Positions 5,982 through 12,823 of a stretch of 16,010 nucleotides of DNA are shown here, one piece after another. Each line of letters starts with the position of its first letter. The first letter of the stretch is position 1. Both the position numbers and the translations under genes were made by a program. Where the stretch lies: contig WQUS01000077.1 of NCBI GenBank assembly GCA_009781965.1, positions 1-16,010 on the forward strand. Direction: 5' to 3'. Source of the stretch: Bacillota bacterium. GTDB lineage: Bacteria > Bacillota > Desulfotomaculia > Desulfotomaculales > Desulfallaceae. The notes under the pieces were generated by a model that saw only the letters and a program-made list of their open reading frames with translations, was not told where the DNA came from and ran no database searches.

Positions 5982-7898
5982 TTAAACGTTCTTTTCGACG
6001 TATTTAAGCAACCCGCCGGCCAATAGGATTTCAATCTGCCGGCCGGACAGAGAGTGCCGGACCGGGTAGGTTTTGCCGCTCCGGCCATTGCGTACCTGCA
6101 CCTTATTGGCGGACAGAGCTGCCCGCAGGTCGTCAATAATTAAGGAATCGCCCGGCTGAATGTCGTCATAATCGGCCTCGTCGGCAAAGGTTAGGGGCAG
6201 TAAACCGAAGTTGACCAGGTTTTGCATATGAATCCGGGCAAAGCTTTTGACCAGCACCGTTTTAACCCCCAGGTACAACGGCGCCAAAGCGGCGTGCTCC
6301 CGGCTGGAACCCTGGCCGTAGTTCAGGCCGCCCACAATGATACCGCCGCCGGCCTCCAGCGCCTGCTGGGGAAAGGTCTGGTCCACGGCGCAGAAACAAT
6401 GCATGGAGATGGCCGGAATATTGGAACGCAGCGCTAAAATGGTAGCTCCGGCCGGCATGATATGGTCAGTGGTAATATTGTCGCCCACTTTCAGCAGCAC
6501 TGCCGCCTCGATTTGTTCGGCCAGCGGCGCAGCCACGGGCAGCGGTTTGATGTTCGGCCCCATCACCAGGGGCAGCTCCGCGCCTGCCGGCGGTGGCGGA
6601 ATGATCATCCGGTCGTCCACTGGAAATTTGTCCGGCATGGCCACTTGGATCGGTTCCCCCAGCTCGCGCGGGTCGGTAATGACGCCGGCCAAAGCGGAGG
6701 CCGCCGCCGTTTCGCAGCTGACCAGGTAGATCTCGGCGTCCGCAGTGCCGCTGCGCCCTTCAAAGTTGCGGTTGGAGGTGCGCAAAGAAACCCCAGCGGA
6801 AACCGGCGACTGGCCCACCCCCACGCAAGGACCGCAGGCACACTCCAGAATCCTGGCTCCGGCGCTCACCAGCTCGGCCAAAGCGCCGTTGGCCGCCAGG
6901 GCGGTAAGCACCTGGCGGGAACCGGGAGCAACCACCAGGCTGACCCCGGGATCAACCATCCGCCCCTTTAAGATGGCGGCTACTTTCATTAAGTCGGTGT
7001 ATGAGGAGTTGGTGCAGCTGCCGATAAATACCTGATTCACCGGGCGGCCCGCCACTTCCGCTACTTTAACCACCCGGTCGGGCATATGGGGCAGAGCGAG
7101 CAGCGGCTCCAAGGCGCTTAAATCAATATCCACGATTTCATCGTAGGCAGCGTCCGGATCAGGCTGCAGCGGTGTAAAATCCTGTTCCCGGCCTTGAGCG
7201 GCCAAAAACTGTCTGGTGGCCTCGTCAGCGGGAAAAATGGAGCTGGTGGCGCCCAGCTCGGCCCCCATGTTGGTAATGGTGGCCCGTTCGGGCACGCTGA
7301 GGTAAGCGACCCCTTCGCCGGTATACTCCATGACCTTGCCCACGCCGCCCTTAACGGTAAGGCGGCGCAGTACTTCTAAAATAATATCTTTGGCGGCCAC
7401 CCAGGGGGCCGGCCGGCCATGCAGCCGGATATTCACTACGCCGGGCATTTTCACGTAAAATGGATATCCGGCCATGGCAGTAGCCACGTCCAGGCCCCCG
7501 GCGCCAATGGCCAGCATGCCCAGGCCGCCGCAAGTAGGCGTATGGCTGTCCGAACCCAGCAGCGTTTTGCCCGGTTTGCCAAACCGCTCCAGGTGCACTT
7601 GGTGACAGATGCCGTTGCCCATGCGGGAAAAATAGACCCCGAATTTGGCGGCGGCGCTTTGCAGAAACCGGTGGTCGTCGGCATTCTCAAAGCCCACCTG
7701 CAGGGTGTTATGGTCCACGTAACTGACGGAAAGCTCGGTTTTAACCCGGGGCAGGCCGATGGCTTCGAACTCCAGGTAGGCCATAGTGCCGGTGGCGTCC
7801 TGGGTCAGAGTCTGGTCAATTTTAAGGGCAATTTCCTGGCCCGGGGTCATGACGCCCTCCGCCAAGTGGGCGGAGATAATTTTTTGCGTTATATTCAT
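5982..7898 (-). CDS. Aconitate hydratase, single-chain Aquifex type
   Basis: A 638-residue protein catalysing citrate-isocitrate isomerisation through cis-aconitate in the cytoplasm. The LeuC-like part shows GSDSHTPTCGG (115-125), the Fe-S cluster cysteines C295 (GSCTNSS) and C355/C358 (CACGPCVG), and the substrate-loop motif SNRNFEGR (375-382). The C-terminal swivel domain carries NYGQGSSREHAALAP (from about 526). The length is typical of the ~640-residue putative-aconitase subfamily and clearly shorter than AcnA or AcnB (about 850-900). A homoaconitase or 3-isopropylmalate dehydratase relative is less likely because both domains are in one chain. The ATG start has AAAGGAG about 12 bases upstream. 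A monocistronic unit: own terminator, intergenic hairpin element behind it, unrelated neighbours. In a syntrophic or sulfate-reducing anaerobe it would serve an incomplete or reverse TCA route (inference). Confidence 0.93.
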   Translation of the reverse strand: MNITQKIISAHLAEGVMTPGQEIALKIDQTLTQDATGTMAYLEFEAIGLPRVKTELSVSYVDHNTLQVGFENADDHRFLQSAAAKFGVYFSRMGNGICHQVHLERFGKPGKTLLGSDSHTPTCGGLGMLAIGAGGLDVATAMAGYPFYVKMPGVVNIRLHGRPAPWVAAKDIILEVLRRLTVKGGVGKVMEYTGEGVAYLSVPERATITNMGAELGATSSIFPADEATRQFLAAQGREQDFTPLQPDPDAAYDEIVDIDLSALEPLLALPHMPDRVVKVAEVAGRPVNQVFIGSCTNSSYTDLMKVAAILKGRMVDPGVSLVVAPGSRQVLTALAANGALAELVSAGARILECACGPCVGVGQSPVSAGVSLRTSNRNFEGRSGTADAEIYLVSCETAAASALAGVITDPRELGEPIQVAMPDKFPVDDRMIIPPPPAGAELPLVMGPNIKPLPVAAPLAEQIEAAVLLKVGDNITTDHIMPAGATILALRSNIPAISMHCFCAVDQTFPQQALEAGGGIIVGGLNYGQGSSREHAALAPLYLGVKTVLVKSFARIHMQNLVNFGLLPLTFADEADYDDIQPGDSLIIDDLRAALSANKVQVRNGRSGKTYPVRHSLSGRQIEILLAGGLLKYVEKNV

Positions 7899-7956
7899 TG
7901 CTGTAGATTACTCCTTTGATTATTCGTTTTACTGTTTTTTTGATACCGCTACCCTT

Positions 7957-7985
7957 ATATTACAGCATAACACAAAACAGGTCTA
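7957..7985 (-). promoter_or_regulatory. Weak candidate promoter for aconitase
   Basis: TAGACC (7985-7980), 17 bases, TAATAT (7962-7957) on the minus strand. Each hexamer matches four of six consensus positions. It is placed correctly for the aconitase start but unproven. Confidence 0.3.
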
Positions 7986-8003
7986 TTGATAATAATCTGC
8001 TAA

Positions 8004-8062
8004 GTTACTGTTCGGCATCGAACGGCACGCGTTACTGGTCACACGTTACTATTCAGCATCAA
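8004..8062 (-). repeat. Two copies of the 18-base motif TYGATGCYRAAYAGTAAC
   Basis: The minus strand reads TTGATGCTGAATAGTAAC (8062-8045) and TCGATGCCGAACAGTAAC (8021-8004). A further CAGTAAC lies between them (8037-8031). They follow hairpin copy 2 in the same relative order as the motif following copy 1. Confidence 0.7.
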
Positions 8063-8065
8063 GCC

Positions 8066-8136
8066 GGCCCGTAAAATTATTAACCGTGCGCTCATACTCT
8101 TCGAGAAATCGCTTACGGTTAATAACTTTACGGGCC
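8066..8136 (-). repeat. 71-bp hairpin element, copy 2 (inverted relative to copy 1)
   Basis: Read on the minus strand, the left arm contains GCCCGTAAAGTTATTAACCG and the right arm CGGTTAATAATTTTACGGGC. They pair over 21 positions with one G-T wobble. The 29-base loop (8115-8087) starts like copy 1 (AAGCGATTTCTCGAAGAG) and differs from it at very few positions, mainly a CAC-to-TAT exchange. TGTTTGTT lies 15 bases before the left arm, against 18 in copy 1. Seven positions of the left outer arm and five of the right differ from copy 1, yet pairing is kept. Confidence 0.85.
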
Positions 8137-8188
8137 TGGGCTACGGGTACTAACAAACACATGGTCTGACCAATAACCAATTGTTTTT

Positions 8189-8218
8189 TTGCACAGGGAC
8201 TGTTTTTTTTGTTATGAT
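8189..8218 (+). promoter_or_regulatory. Predicted extended -10 promoter for the small membrane protein gene
   Basis: TTGCAC (8189-8194), 18 bases, then TATGAT (8213-8218) preceded by TGT, an extended -10 element. The start codon follows about 43 bases later. Confidence 0.45.
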
Positions 8219-8261
8219 TAGATAGGTAACCAAAGCTAGTCACCGAAAGGGGCAGTTGACA

Positions 8262-8486
8262 TTGGCAAACCGGTCCAAGGTCGTGGACCTGGCAAAAGAA
8301 AGAAGGAACCGCACCGGTACGGTTTGGGATGGCGAACGCATGAAACTGGCCACTCATGACAAAAAAAGGGAAGCGGAAATAAAGGCGCGCGAACAACGAG
8401 CCAGTAGAAATAAACTTCTGGCGATTGTAGCGCTGATTATTGCCGCGATCATGCTGGGTTCAATGATATTGAATTTTTCCCTTTAA
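8262..8486 (+). CDS. Small tail-anchored membrane protein, unknown function
   Basis: About 74 residues. The N-terminal two thirds is hydrophilic and highly charged (SKVVDLAKERRNRTG, then THDKKREAEIKAREQRAS) and probably helical. The C-terminus is a single hydrophobic segment LLAIVALIIAAIMLGSMIL ending four residues later, so a tail anchor with a cytoplasmic basic domain is likely. Two TTG starts are available (8256 and 8262). The one at 8262 has GAAAGGGG at a usable spacing of about 9 bases, whereas 8256 is too close. It is convergent with ktrB, whose stop lies 8 bases past its own, with no visible terminator between them. I do not recognise a family. Confidence 0.65.
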   Translation: MANRSKVVDLAKERRNRTGTVWDGERMKLATHDKKREAEIKAREQRASRNKLLAIVALIIAAIMLGSMILNFSL

Positions 8487-8494
8487 GCGGCTTC

Positions 8495-9826
8495 TCAGCC
8501 AATCATGATCTTTTCTTCCGCATAGCGCACACTGGGTTTGATGCTCCTTTGCGCCAGTGCGAAAGCCATGGTAAGGGGTCCCAGCCGGCCGATAAACATG
8601 GTTAAAATGATTACGATTTTCCCCCAGACCGAAAGTTTGACGGTTAAACCCAAGGAAAGCCCGACCGTACCAAAAGCGGAAACAACCTCAAATAAAACAT
8701 CGAGAAAGTCCCCTTGCATAGTGTGCTCAGTAAAAGCCAGGAGCAGAGTGGCAATCAAAACCACCATCATAGAAGACAGGATGACCGCCAGCGCCCGCAG
8801 AATCAAATCGGCAGTGACAGTCCGGCGAAAAACGGACACCTCTGTTTTGCCTCGGATAATCGCAATGAAAGATAAAACTAAAATCGCAAAAGTACCGGTT
8901 TTGATGCCTCCGCCGGTGGAACCGGAGGAAGACCCGATAAACATTAAAATGATGATCACCAGTTGGGTGGCGGCCAGCATGTGTGTGATGTCAATGGTGC
9001 TGAGACCGGACGATCTCGGCGCCACGCCCTGAAAATAAGCGGCCCACATTTTTTGCCCGGTGCTTAATCCCCCTAAGGTATCAGGGTTAAAAGACTCCAG
9101 AAAATAAACAAAAAAGAAGCCCGCCGCACAAAGCAGCAACGATGTGGTTAAAGAAATTTTAGAGTTTAAAGACAGATGGGTCCAATCGCGTTTGATATAC
9201 AGATCAATAATCACCATGAAACCAATCCCGCCGATGATAAAAAGCCCCGAGATGTCCAGGTTTACAACGGGATCGCCCATGTAGCGGAGCAGGTTATCGG
9301 GCCACAGGGAAATACCCGCGTTGTTAAATGACGATATCGAGTGAAATAATGCGTAATAAACTGACTTCCAGCCCAACTCGCCGTACCAGCGCACAGCCAA
9401 AATAACCGTGGCCACCCCTTCGACAACGGTGGTGATTAAAAGAACGGCCAAACTAAGCCTTACCATACCGGCGTTGGATATGGCATGGGTTGATTCCCGG
9501 ATTAACAGCCGCTGCTTCAAACCTATTTTTTTACCCAGCAATACCGCAGTGGATACGGCAAAGGTCGTAAATCCCAAACCGCCAAGCTGAATTAACACCA
9601 GGATAATAATTTGACCAAACAGGGAGTATGAGGATCCGGTGTCGATAACCGTTAGACCGGTAACGGAAACCGCGGAAGCAGAGGTAAATAACGCATCCAG
9701 AAAACTTATGTTTTCCCCGCCGGCGGCAGCCCCAGGCAAGGCCAAAAGTACCGCGCCCAGCAGGATAATTAAAGCAAAACCAAAAATCATCAAAAGAGGG
9801 GGATTGACCCTCTTAAATGACGCCAA
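8495..9826 (-). CDS. ktrB: Potassium uptake channel subunit, TrkH/KtrB family
   Basis: About 443 residues with the four-fold M1-P-M2 architecture of the Trk/Ktr/HKT superfamily. The four pore loops show the selectivity-filter glycines: SVTGLTV, FNNAGISL, PRSSGLSTI and FGTVGLSL. GSSSGSTGGGIKTGT before the last repeats is the conserved regulatory/gating segment. It forms the membrane channel; the RCK protein encoded just upstream (ktrA) gates it by nucleotide binding. The length fits KtrB (about 440-450) better than E. coli TrkH (about 480). The start is taken as TTG at 9826, because GGAGGA sits 8 bases before it. A longer frame begins at TTG 9841, but there the Shine-Dalgarno would lie inside the gene. 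Confidence 0.93.
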   Translation of the reverse strand: MASFKRVNPPLLMIFGFALIILLGAVLLALPGAAAGGENISFLDALFTSASAVSVTGLTVIDTGSSYSLFGQIIILVLIQLGGLGFTTFAVSTAVLLGKKIGLKQRLLIRESTHAISNAGMVRLSLAVLLITTVVEGVATVILAVRWYGELGWKSVYYALFHSISSFNNAGISLWPDNLLRYMGDPVVNLDISGLFIIGGIGFMVIIDLYIKRDWTHLSLNSKISLTTSLLLCAAGFFFVYFLESFNPDTLGGLSTGQKMWAAYFQGVAPRSSGLSTIDITHMLAATQLVIIILMFIGSSSGSTGGGIKTGTFAILVLSFIAIIRGKTEVSVFRRTVTADLILRALAVILSSMMVVLIATLLLAFTEHTMQGDFLDVLFEVVSAFGTVGLSLGLTVKLSVWGKIVIILTMFIGRLGPLTMAFALAQRSIKPSVRYAEEKIMIG

Positions 9827-9861
9827 CGTCCATTCCTCCAAACCAACTTACTACTCGCTTA

Positions 9862-10515
9862 TCACAATGTCTCAAGCTTACGCAATTGGGTGTCCTTACC
9901 GACAACCACCAGGATGTCGCCTTTTTTAATCACCTCTCCGGCGCTGGGGGAAATAACCACTTCGGCGCCCCTGCGAATGGCTAAAACACTGATGCCGTAT
10001 TTTTGCCTGGCGCCTAATTTATCAAGGGTTTTATTGACAAAGACCGCCGGCGCCGCCACCTCCATCAAGCTGTATTCCGGCGAGAGAGCAATTTGGTCCA
10101 TAATATTTTTGGAAACCAAGGCCCTGGCTAATCTAACGCCCATATCCCGTTCCGGGAAAACAACTTTATCGGCGCCGACACGCTCCAAAACACGGCCATG
10201 CAGTTCGGTCCGCGCTTTGGCAACCACCTCTTTCACACCCATTTCCTTTAACATGACGGTAACCAGGATGCTGGCCTGTATTTCCTTGCCAAGGCCCACA
10301 ACCACCACGTCAAAATTACCGATCCCCAGGGTTTTAAACACCTGCTCATCCAGTATATCAGCCTTGACGGAACTGGTCAGCGAATCGGCCATATTGTTCA
10401 CGACCTCGATATCGTCATCAATACCCAACACTTCATAACCCATTTGGGCCAAAGTTTTGGCCACGCTGGAGCCAAACCGGCCCAATCCGATCACGGCAAA
10501 TTGTTTCACTGGCAA
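9862..10515 (-). CDS. ktrA: Potassium uptake regulatory subunit, RCK protein KtrA/TrkA family
   Basis: About 217 residues. The RCK-N Rossmann domain opens with KQFAVIGLGRFGSSVA (GxGxxG nucleotide site), followed by the acidic GIDDD that contacts the ribose and by DVVVVGLGKEIQAS. A C-terminal RCK-C domain runs from about residue 140 (LMEVAAPAVFVNKTLDKL to KGDILVVVGK). It forms a cytoplasmic ring that opens KtrB on ATP binding. It lies directly upstream of ktrB with a gap of about 35 bases to the chosen ktrB start, so one operon. The start is TTG 10515, because GAGGGG lies about 5 bases upstream; a GTG at 10521 abuts that site, and a GTG at 10509 gives the minimal MKQFAVIG form. No c-di-AMP (ydaO-type) riboswitch is apparent in the roughly 120-base leader. 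Confidence 0.92.
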   Translation of the reverse strand: MPVKQFAVIGLGRFGSSVAKTLAQMGYEVLGIDDDIEVVNNMADSLTSSVKADILDEQVFKTLGIGNFDVVVVGLGKEIQASILVTVMLKEMGVKEVVAKARTELHGRVLERVGADKVVFPERDMGVRLARALVSKNIMDQIALSPEYSLMEVAAPAVFVNKTLDKLGARQKYGISVLAIRRGAEVVISPSAGEVIKKGDILVVVGKDTQLRKLETL

Positions 10516-10586
10516 AAACACCCCTCACTCTATTTTACCCGGCATAACTGCCATTAAAGTTAATTATTTGTTTTTTTATAAATCAA

Positions 10587-10615
10587 ATAATACTCTTAAT
10601 TAAACAGCTGTACAA
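10587..10615 (-). promoter_or_regulatory. Predicted proximal promoter for ktrAB
   Basis: TTGTAC (10615-10610), 17 bases, TATTAT (10592-10587) on the minus strand, in very AT-rich DNA about 70 bases before the ktrA start. Confidence 0.4.
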
Positions 10616-10642
10616 TATTAAAAAACAATAAGCGCTTTGTTT

Positions 10643-10671
10643 ATTTAGTTTACATAACTAGGCCATGTCAA
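10643..10671 (-). promoter_or_regulatory. Possible distal promoter for ktrAB
   Basis: A perfect -35 TTGACA (10671-10666) is followed after 17 bases by a poor -10 CTAAAT (10648-10643). It starts just past the cwlD terminator, which fits a fresh transcription start there. Confidence 0.35.
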
Positions 10672-10679
10672 GTAAGCCG

Positions 10680-10707
10680 AAAAAATAGACCACCCATGAA
10701 AGGTGGT
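10680..10707 (-). terminator. Rho-independent terminator after cwlD
   Basis: On the minus strand ACCACC (10707-10702), a 7-base loop, GGTGGT (10694-10689), then CTATTTTTT. It lies 27 bases past the cwlD stop and separates it from ktrAB. Confidence 0.7.
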
Positions 10708-10733
10708 TGGCAAACTGAAATTTAACTCGATTC

Positions 10734-11546
10734 TTAAGGGGCTTCAAACACATGGCCTTTGTTTTGCATCAGAGTTTCCAGAACGTCTTCTCTGTCTATT
10801 GATTCGGCGGCGGTGGCGTTGCCGGCGAAGTATTTAACCAAACCGCAATAAATGGCAAAAGCCTGTTTGCGCTGGTACTCCGGCGCCGATAGTAACTTTT
10901 CCTCCCGGGGATTGCTGATAAACCCCAGTTCCACAATAACGGCAGGCATCTTGCTGTTCCGGGTGGCATAATAATCCACTGCTTTGGCCACCCTGGTTGT
11001 ATTGCCCAGTACCCGAACCATTTCCCCCTGAATAGATTCGGCAAGCTTTTGGCCTTCTTCCGAGCCGGGCTGATAGAAAACCTGAGCCCCATGCTCTCCC
11101 GGTCCGGATTTAAAACAGTTGACATGGATGCTCAAATAGATGTCGGCTTTGTTCTTTTCCGCTATGGCCAGCCGTTTGGCCAGGTCTTGCCTTTTGCGGG
11201 TCAGCAAACTGCTTCCATCGGAAGCGCCGTAGTCAATATCGGATTCTCTGGTCATGACCACCTTTGCCCCCGCTCCGGTCAGGACTGTTTTCAGTTTTTC
11301 CGACACGGCCAGGGTGATTGTCGCTTCCTCCAACCCGGAACTGCCTTTTGAACCAGGATCAATACCCCCATGGCCGGGATCCACCGTGATAACTTTGCCC
11401 GCCACCGACCAGGACATCACCGATACCTGCCTGTCCTCAACAGCGCCGGCCACCCGCTTGGAAAAATAAATCCCGGCTGTAACGGCGATAACGGCAATAA
11501 CGGCAACCATTAGCAATAAGTAACCCTTCCTGATGCTAAACGTCAT
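10734..11546 (-). CDS. cwlD: N-acetylmuramoyl-L-alanine amidase CwlD
   Basis: About 270 residues. N-terminal basic stub, then one membrane/signal segment (LLLMVAVIAVIAVTAG, residues ~10-25), then an Amidase_3 zinc domain. Zinc ligands and catalytic residue are visible: H59 in VDPGHGGIDPG, E73 or E74 in GLEEATITLAV, H141 in SIHVNC and E206 in VELGFISNPREE. CwlD removes peptide side chains from muramic acid in the spore cortex, the first step to muramic-delta-lactam, which germination enzymes recognise. The position after rplM-rpsI is conserved in spore-forming Firmicutes. The start is ATG 11546, because the membrane segment then begins about nine residues in; the frame is open to 11669, but that extension overlaps the rpsI terminator region and lacks a good Shine-Dalgarno. 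A sigma-E-like promoter lies just upstream. Confidence 0.92.
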   Translation of the reverse strand: MTFSIRKGYLLLMVAVIAVIAVTAGIYFSKRVAGAVEDRQVSVMSWSVAGKVITVDPGHGGIDPGSKGSSGLEEATITLAVSEKLKTVLTGAGAKVVMTRESDIDYGASDGSSLLTRKRQDLAKRLAIAEKNKADIYLSIHVNCFKSGPGEHGAQVFYQPGSEEGQKLAESIQGEMVRVLGNTTRVAKAVDYYATRNSKMPAVIVELGFISNPREEKLLSAPEYQRKQAFAIYCGLVKYFAGNATAAESIDREDVLETLMQNKGHVFEAP

Positions 11547-11599
11547 GAACAAAGCCTGCCACCCCTTCCGGCAATTAAGGGCTTGTATCACCCCATAAA

Positions 11600-11628
11600 A
11601 AAATATGCCGGTACAATCTGGAATATGA
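11600..11628 (-). promoter_or_regulatory. Candidate sigma-E (mother-cell) promoter for cwlD
   Basis: On the minus strand TCATATT (11628-11622), 14 bases, CATATTTT (11607-11600). The known sigma-E pattern is roughly KMATATT, 13-15 bases, CATACAnT. The B. subtilis cwlD gene is expressed in the sporulation programme, so a match at the right distance (start codon about 50 bases on) is meaningful. Not tested. Confidence 0.45.
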
Positions 11629-11670
11629 GAAAAATCCAACGGAAGTTGGTTATTTAAGGAACAGAACATA

Positions 11671-11706
11671 AAAAAAGACGGCCTGTTATTTTTAACAGTA
11701 CCGTCT
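11671..11706 (-). terminator. Rho-independent terminator after rpsI
   Basis: On the minus strand AGACGG pairs with CCGTCT, with an inner stem CTGTTA/TAACAG, followed immediately by a run of T. It begins about 20 bases past the rpsI stop and is a strong, classic structure. Confidence 0.85.
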
Positions 11707-11726
11707 CTTGCTGTGTTCTTTTTAAA

Positions 11727-12119
11727 TTAACGTTTCGAGTACTGGGGAGCGCGACGGGCTTTTTTCAAACCGTACTTGCGCCGTTCCTTCATCCGCGGGT
11801 CGCGGGTGAGAAACCCGGATTTTTTGAGCACCGGCCGCAGATTGGGATCCGACTCTAACAGAGCCCGGGCAATACCCATTCTAACCGCGCCAGCCTGGCC
11901 GCTCACGCCGCCGCCCAAAACCTTGGCAATCACATCAAAACGGCCGAGGGTTCCGGTTACCTCCAAAGGCTGACGAGCAATAATTTCCAGCGATTTGCGG
12001 CCGAAATACTCGTCCACATTTTTCTTGTTGACTATAAATTTACCTTCACCGGGGCGTAAAAAAACCTTGGCGATGGCGTTTTTCCTGCGTCCCGTACCAT
12101 AAAACTGAACCAGGGCCAC
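11727..12119 (-). CDS. rpsI: 30S ribosomal protein S9 (uS9)
   Basis: 130 residues, normal length. It shows the family's VQFYGTGRRKNAIAKVFLRPG opening block (start residues only quoted), GGGVSGQAGAVRMGIARALL, and the C-terminal basic tail LKKARRAPQYSKR that reaches the ribosomal P site. GTG start with AAGGAGG 7 bases upstream. It follows rplM by about 19 bases in the universal L13-S9 pair and is closed by a strong terminator. Confidence 0.98.
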   Translation of the reverse strand: MALVQFYGTGRRKNAIAKVFLRPGEGKFIVNKKNVDEYFGRKSLEIIARQPLEVTGTLGRFDVIAKVLGGGVSGQAGAVRMGIARALLESDPNLRPVLKKSGFLTRDPRMKERRKYGLKKARRAPQYSKR

Positions 12120-12138
12120 TGGTGTTCCTCCTTCCGAC

Positions 12139-12570
12139 CTACAGTTCCAAAACTTCAGGCGCCTGCGCCTGGTGTGGATGGTCTGCGCCTTTGTATACCC
12201 GCAGTTTCCTGGCCATATCCCGGCCCAAAACGTTATGGGGCAGCATGCCGGCGATAGCCTTTGTCACAGCCAGATCGGGCCTGGTCTGCATCAGTTTGTC
12301 GTACCTGGTGGCTTTTAAACCGCCGGGATACCCCGAGTGACGGTAGTAAAACTTTTGCTGCAGTTTGTTGCCGGTTAAAATCACTTTGTCGGCGTTAATG
12401 ACAATCACATGATCCCCGGTATTTACGTTGGGGGTGAAATCAGGCTTGTGTTTGCCTCTTAAAATTTTCGCCGCCTCAACGGCAACACGTCCCAGCACCT
12501 TACCTTCGGCGTCGATTATGTACCACTTACGCCGTATTTCGCTCGGCTTGGCCATAAAGGTCGTCCTCAT
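12139..12570 (-). CDS. rplM: 50S ribosomal protein L13 (uL13)
   Basis: 143 residues. MAKPSEIRRKWYIIDAEGKV, then LGRVAVEAAKILRGKHKPDF, DHVIVINADKVILTGNK and GMLPHNVLGRDMARKLRVY are all characteristic of uL13. The start is ATG 12570 behind GGGAGGT at 7 bases; the frame is open to 12609 but that extension is untranslated leader. First gene of an rplM-rpsI operon with its own excellent promoter. In related genomes truA and ECF transporter genes usually precede rplM; here a toxin-antitoxin remnant is found instead, so synteny is broken just upstream. Confidence 0.98.
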   Translation of the reverse strand: MRTTFMAKPSEIRRKWYIIDAEGKVLGRVAVEAAKILRGKHKPDFTPNVNTGDHVIVINADKVILTGNKLQQKFYYRHSGYPGGLKATRYDKLMQTRPDLAVTKAIAGMLPHNVLGRDMARKLRVYKGADHPHQAQAPEVLEL

Positions 12571-12602
12571 CAATATTACCTCCCAATGACAGAAAGAAAA
12601 CC

Positions 12603-12629
12603 AAGGCATCCGGGGCTCATCGGCGCCTT
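12603..12629 (-). promoter_or_regulatory. Leader hairpin of rplM (possible L13-leader-type element)
   Basis: In the ~70-base untranslated leader AAGGC (12629-12625) pairs with GCCTT (12607-12603), extendable by CC/GG across a one-base bulge, with an internal CC/GG pair possible. Structured leaders before rplM are known in Firmicutes, where L13 is thought to regulate its own operon. I cannot match the covariance model by eye. Confidence 0.4.
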
Positions 12630-12649
12630 AGGATTTCGCGCATAAAAAT

Positions 12650-12678
12650 ATTTTATTACATAGCCGGCCCGCTGTCAA
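12650..12678 (-). promoter_or_regulatory. Strong predicted promoter of rplM-rpsI
   Basis: A perfect -35 TTGACA (12678-12673), an optimal 17-base spacer and -10 TAAAAT (12655-12650) on the minus strand. It lies about 80 bases before the rplM start. Confidence 0.75.
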
Positions 12679-12823
12679 GCCCCAGATGACTCGCGACTCG
12701 TGCGACACGGCGACAGGCCATATTTTTGTTAAAAATGATTTCCACGTCTCAGGCAAACTGCATAAGAGTTTCTTGATACAACCCCAATAATAATCGATGG
12801 CCTTATATAGCTCGCCGTTGAAT

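Larger units (their letters stand above)
7899..8261. other. Intergenic region between two divergent genes, no gene seen
   Basis: It holds the aconitase upstream region, two copies of the 18-base AGTAAC motif, hairpin element copy 2, and the promoter of the small membrane protein gene. An open frame runs through the hairpin on the minus strand, but only its part inside the element is conserved with copy 1, so I do not call a gene. Confidence 0.6.

Noticed and set aside
8049..8396. 115-codon minus-strand frame through hairpin copy 2
   Set aside because: Most of it is antisense to the small membrane protein gene; only the part within the hairpin element is conserved.
10516..10679. c-di-AMP (ydaO-type) riboswitch before ktrAB
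   Set aside because: The leader is short and AT-rich and shows none of the GC-rich conserved blocks of that riboswitch.
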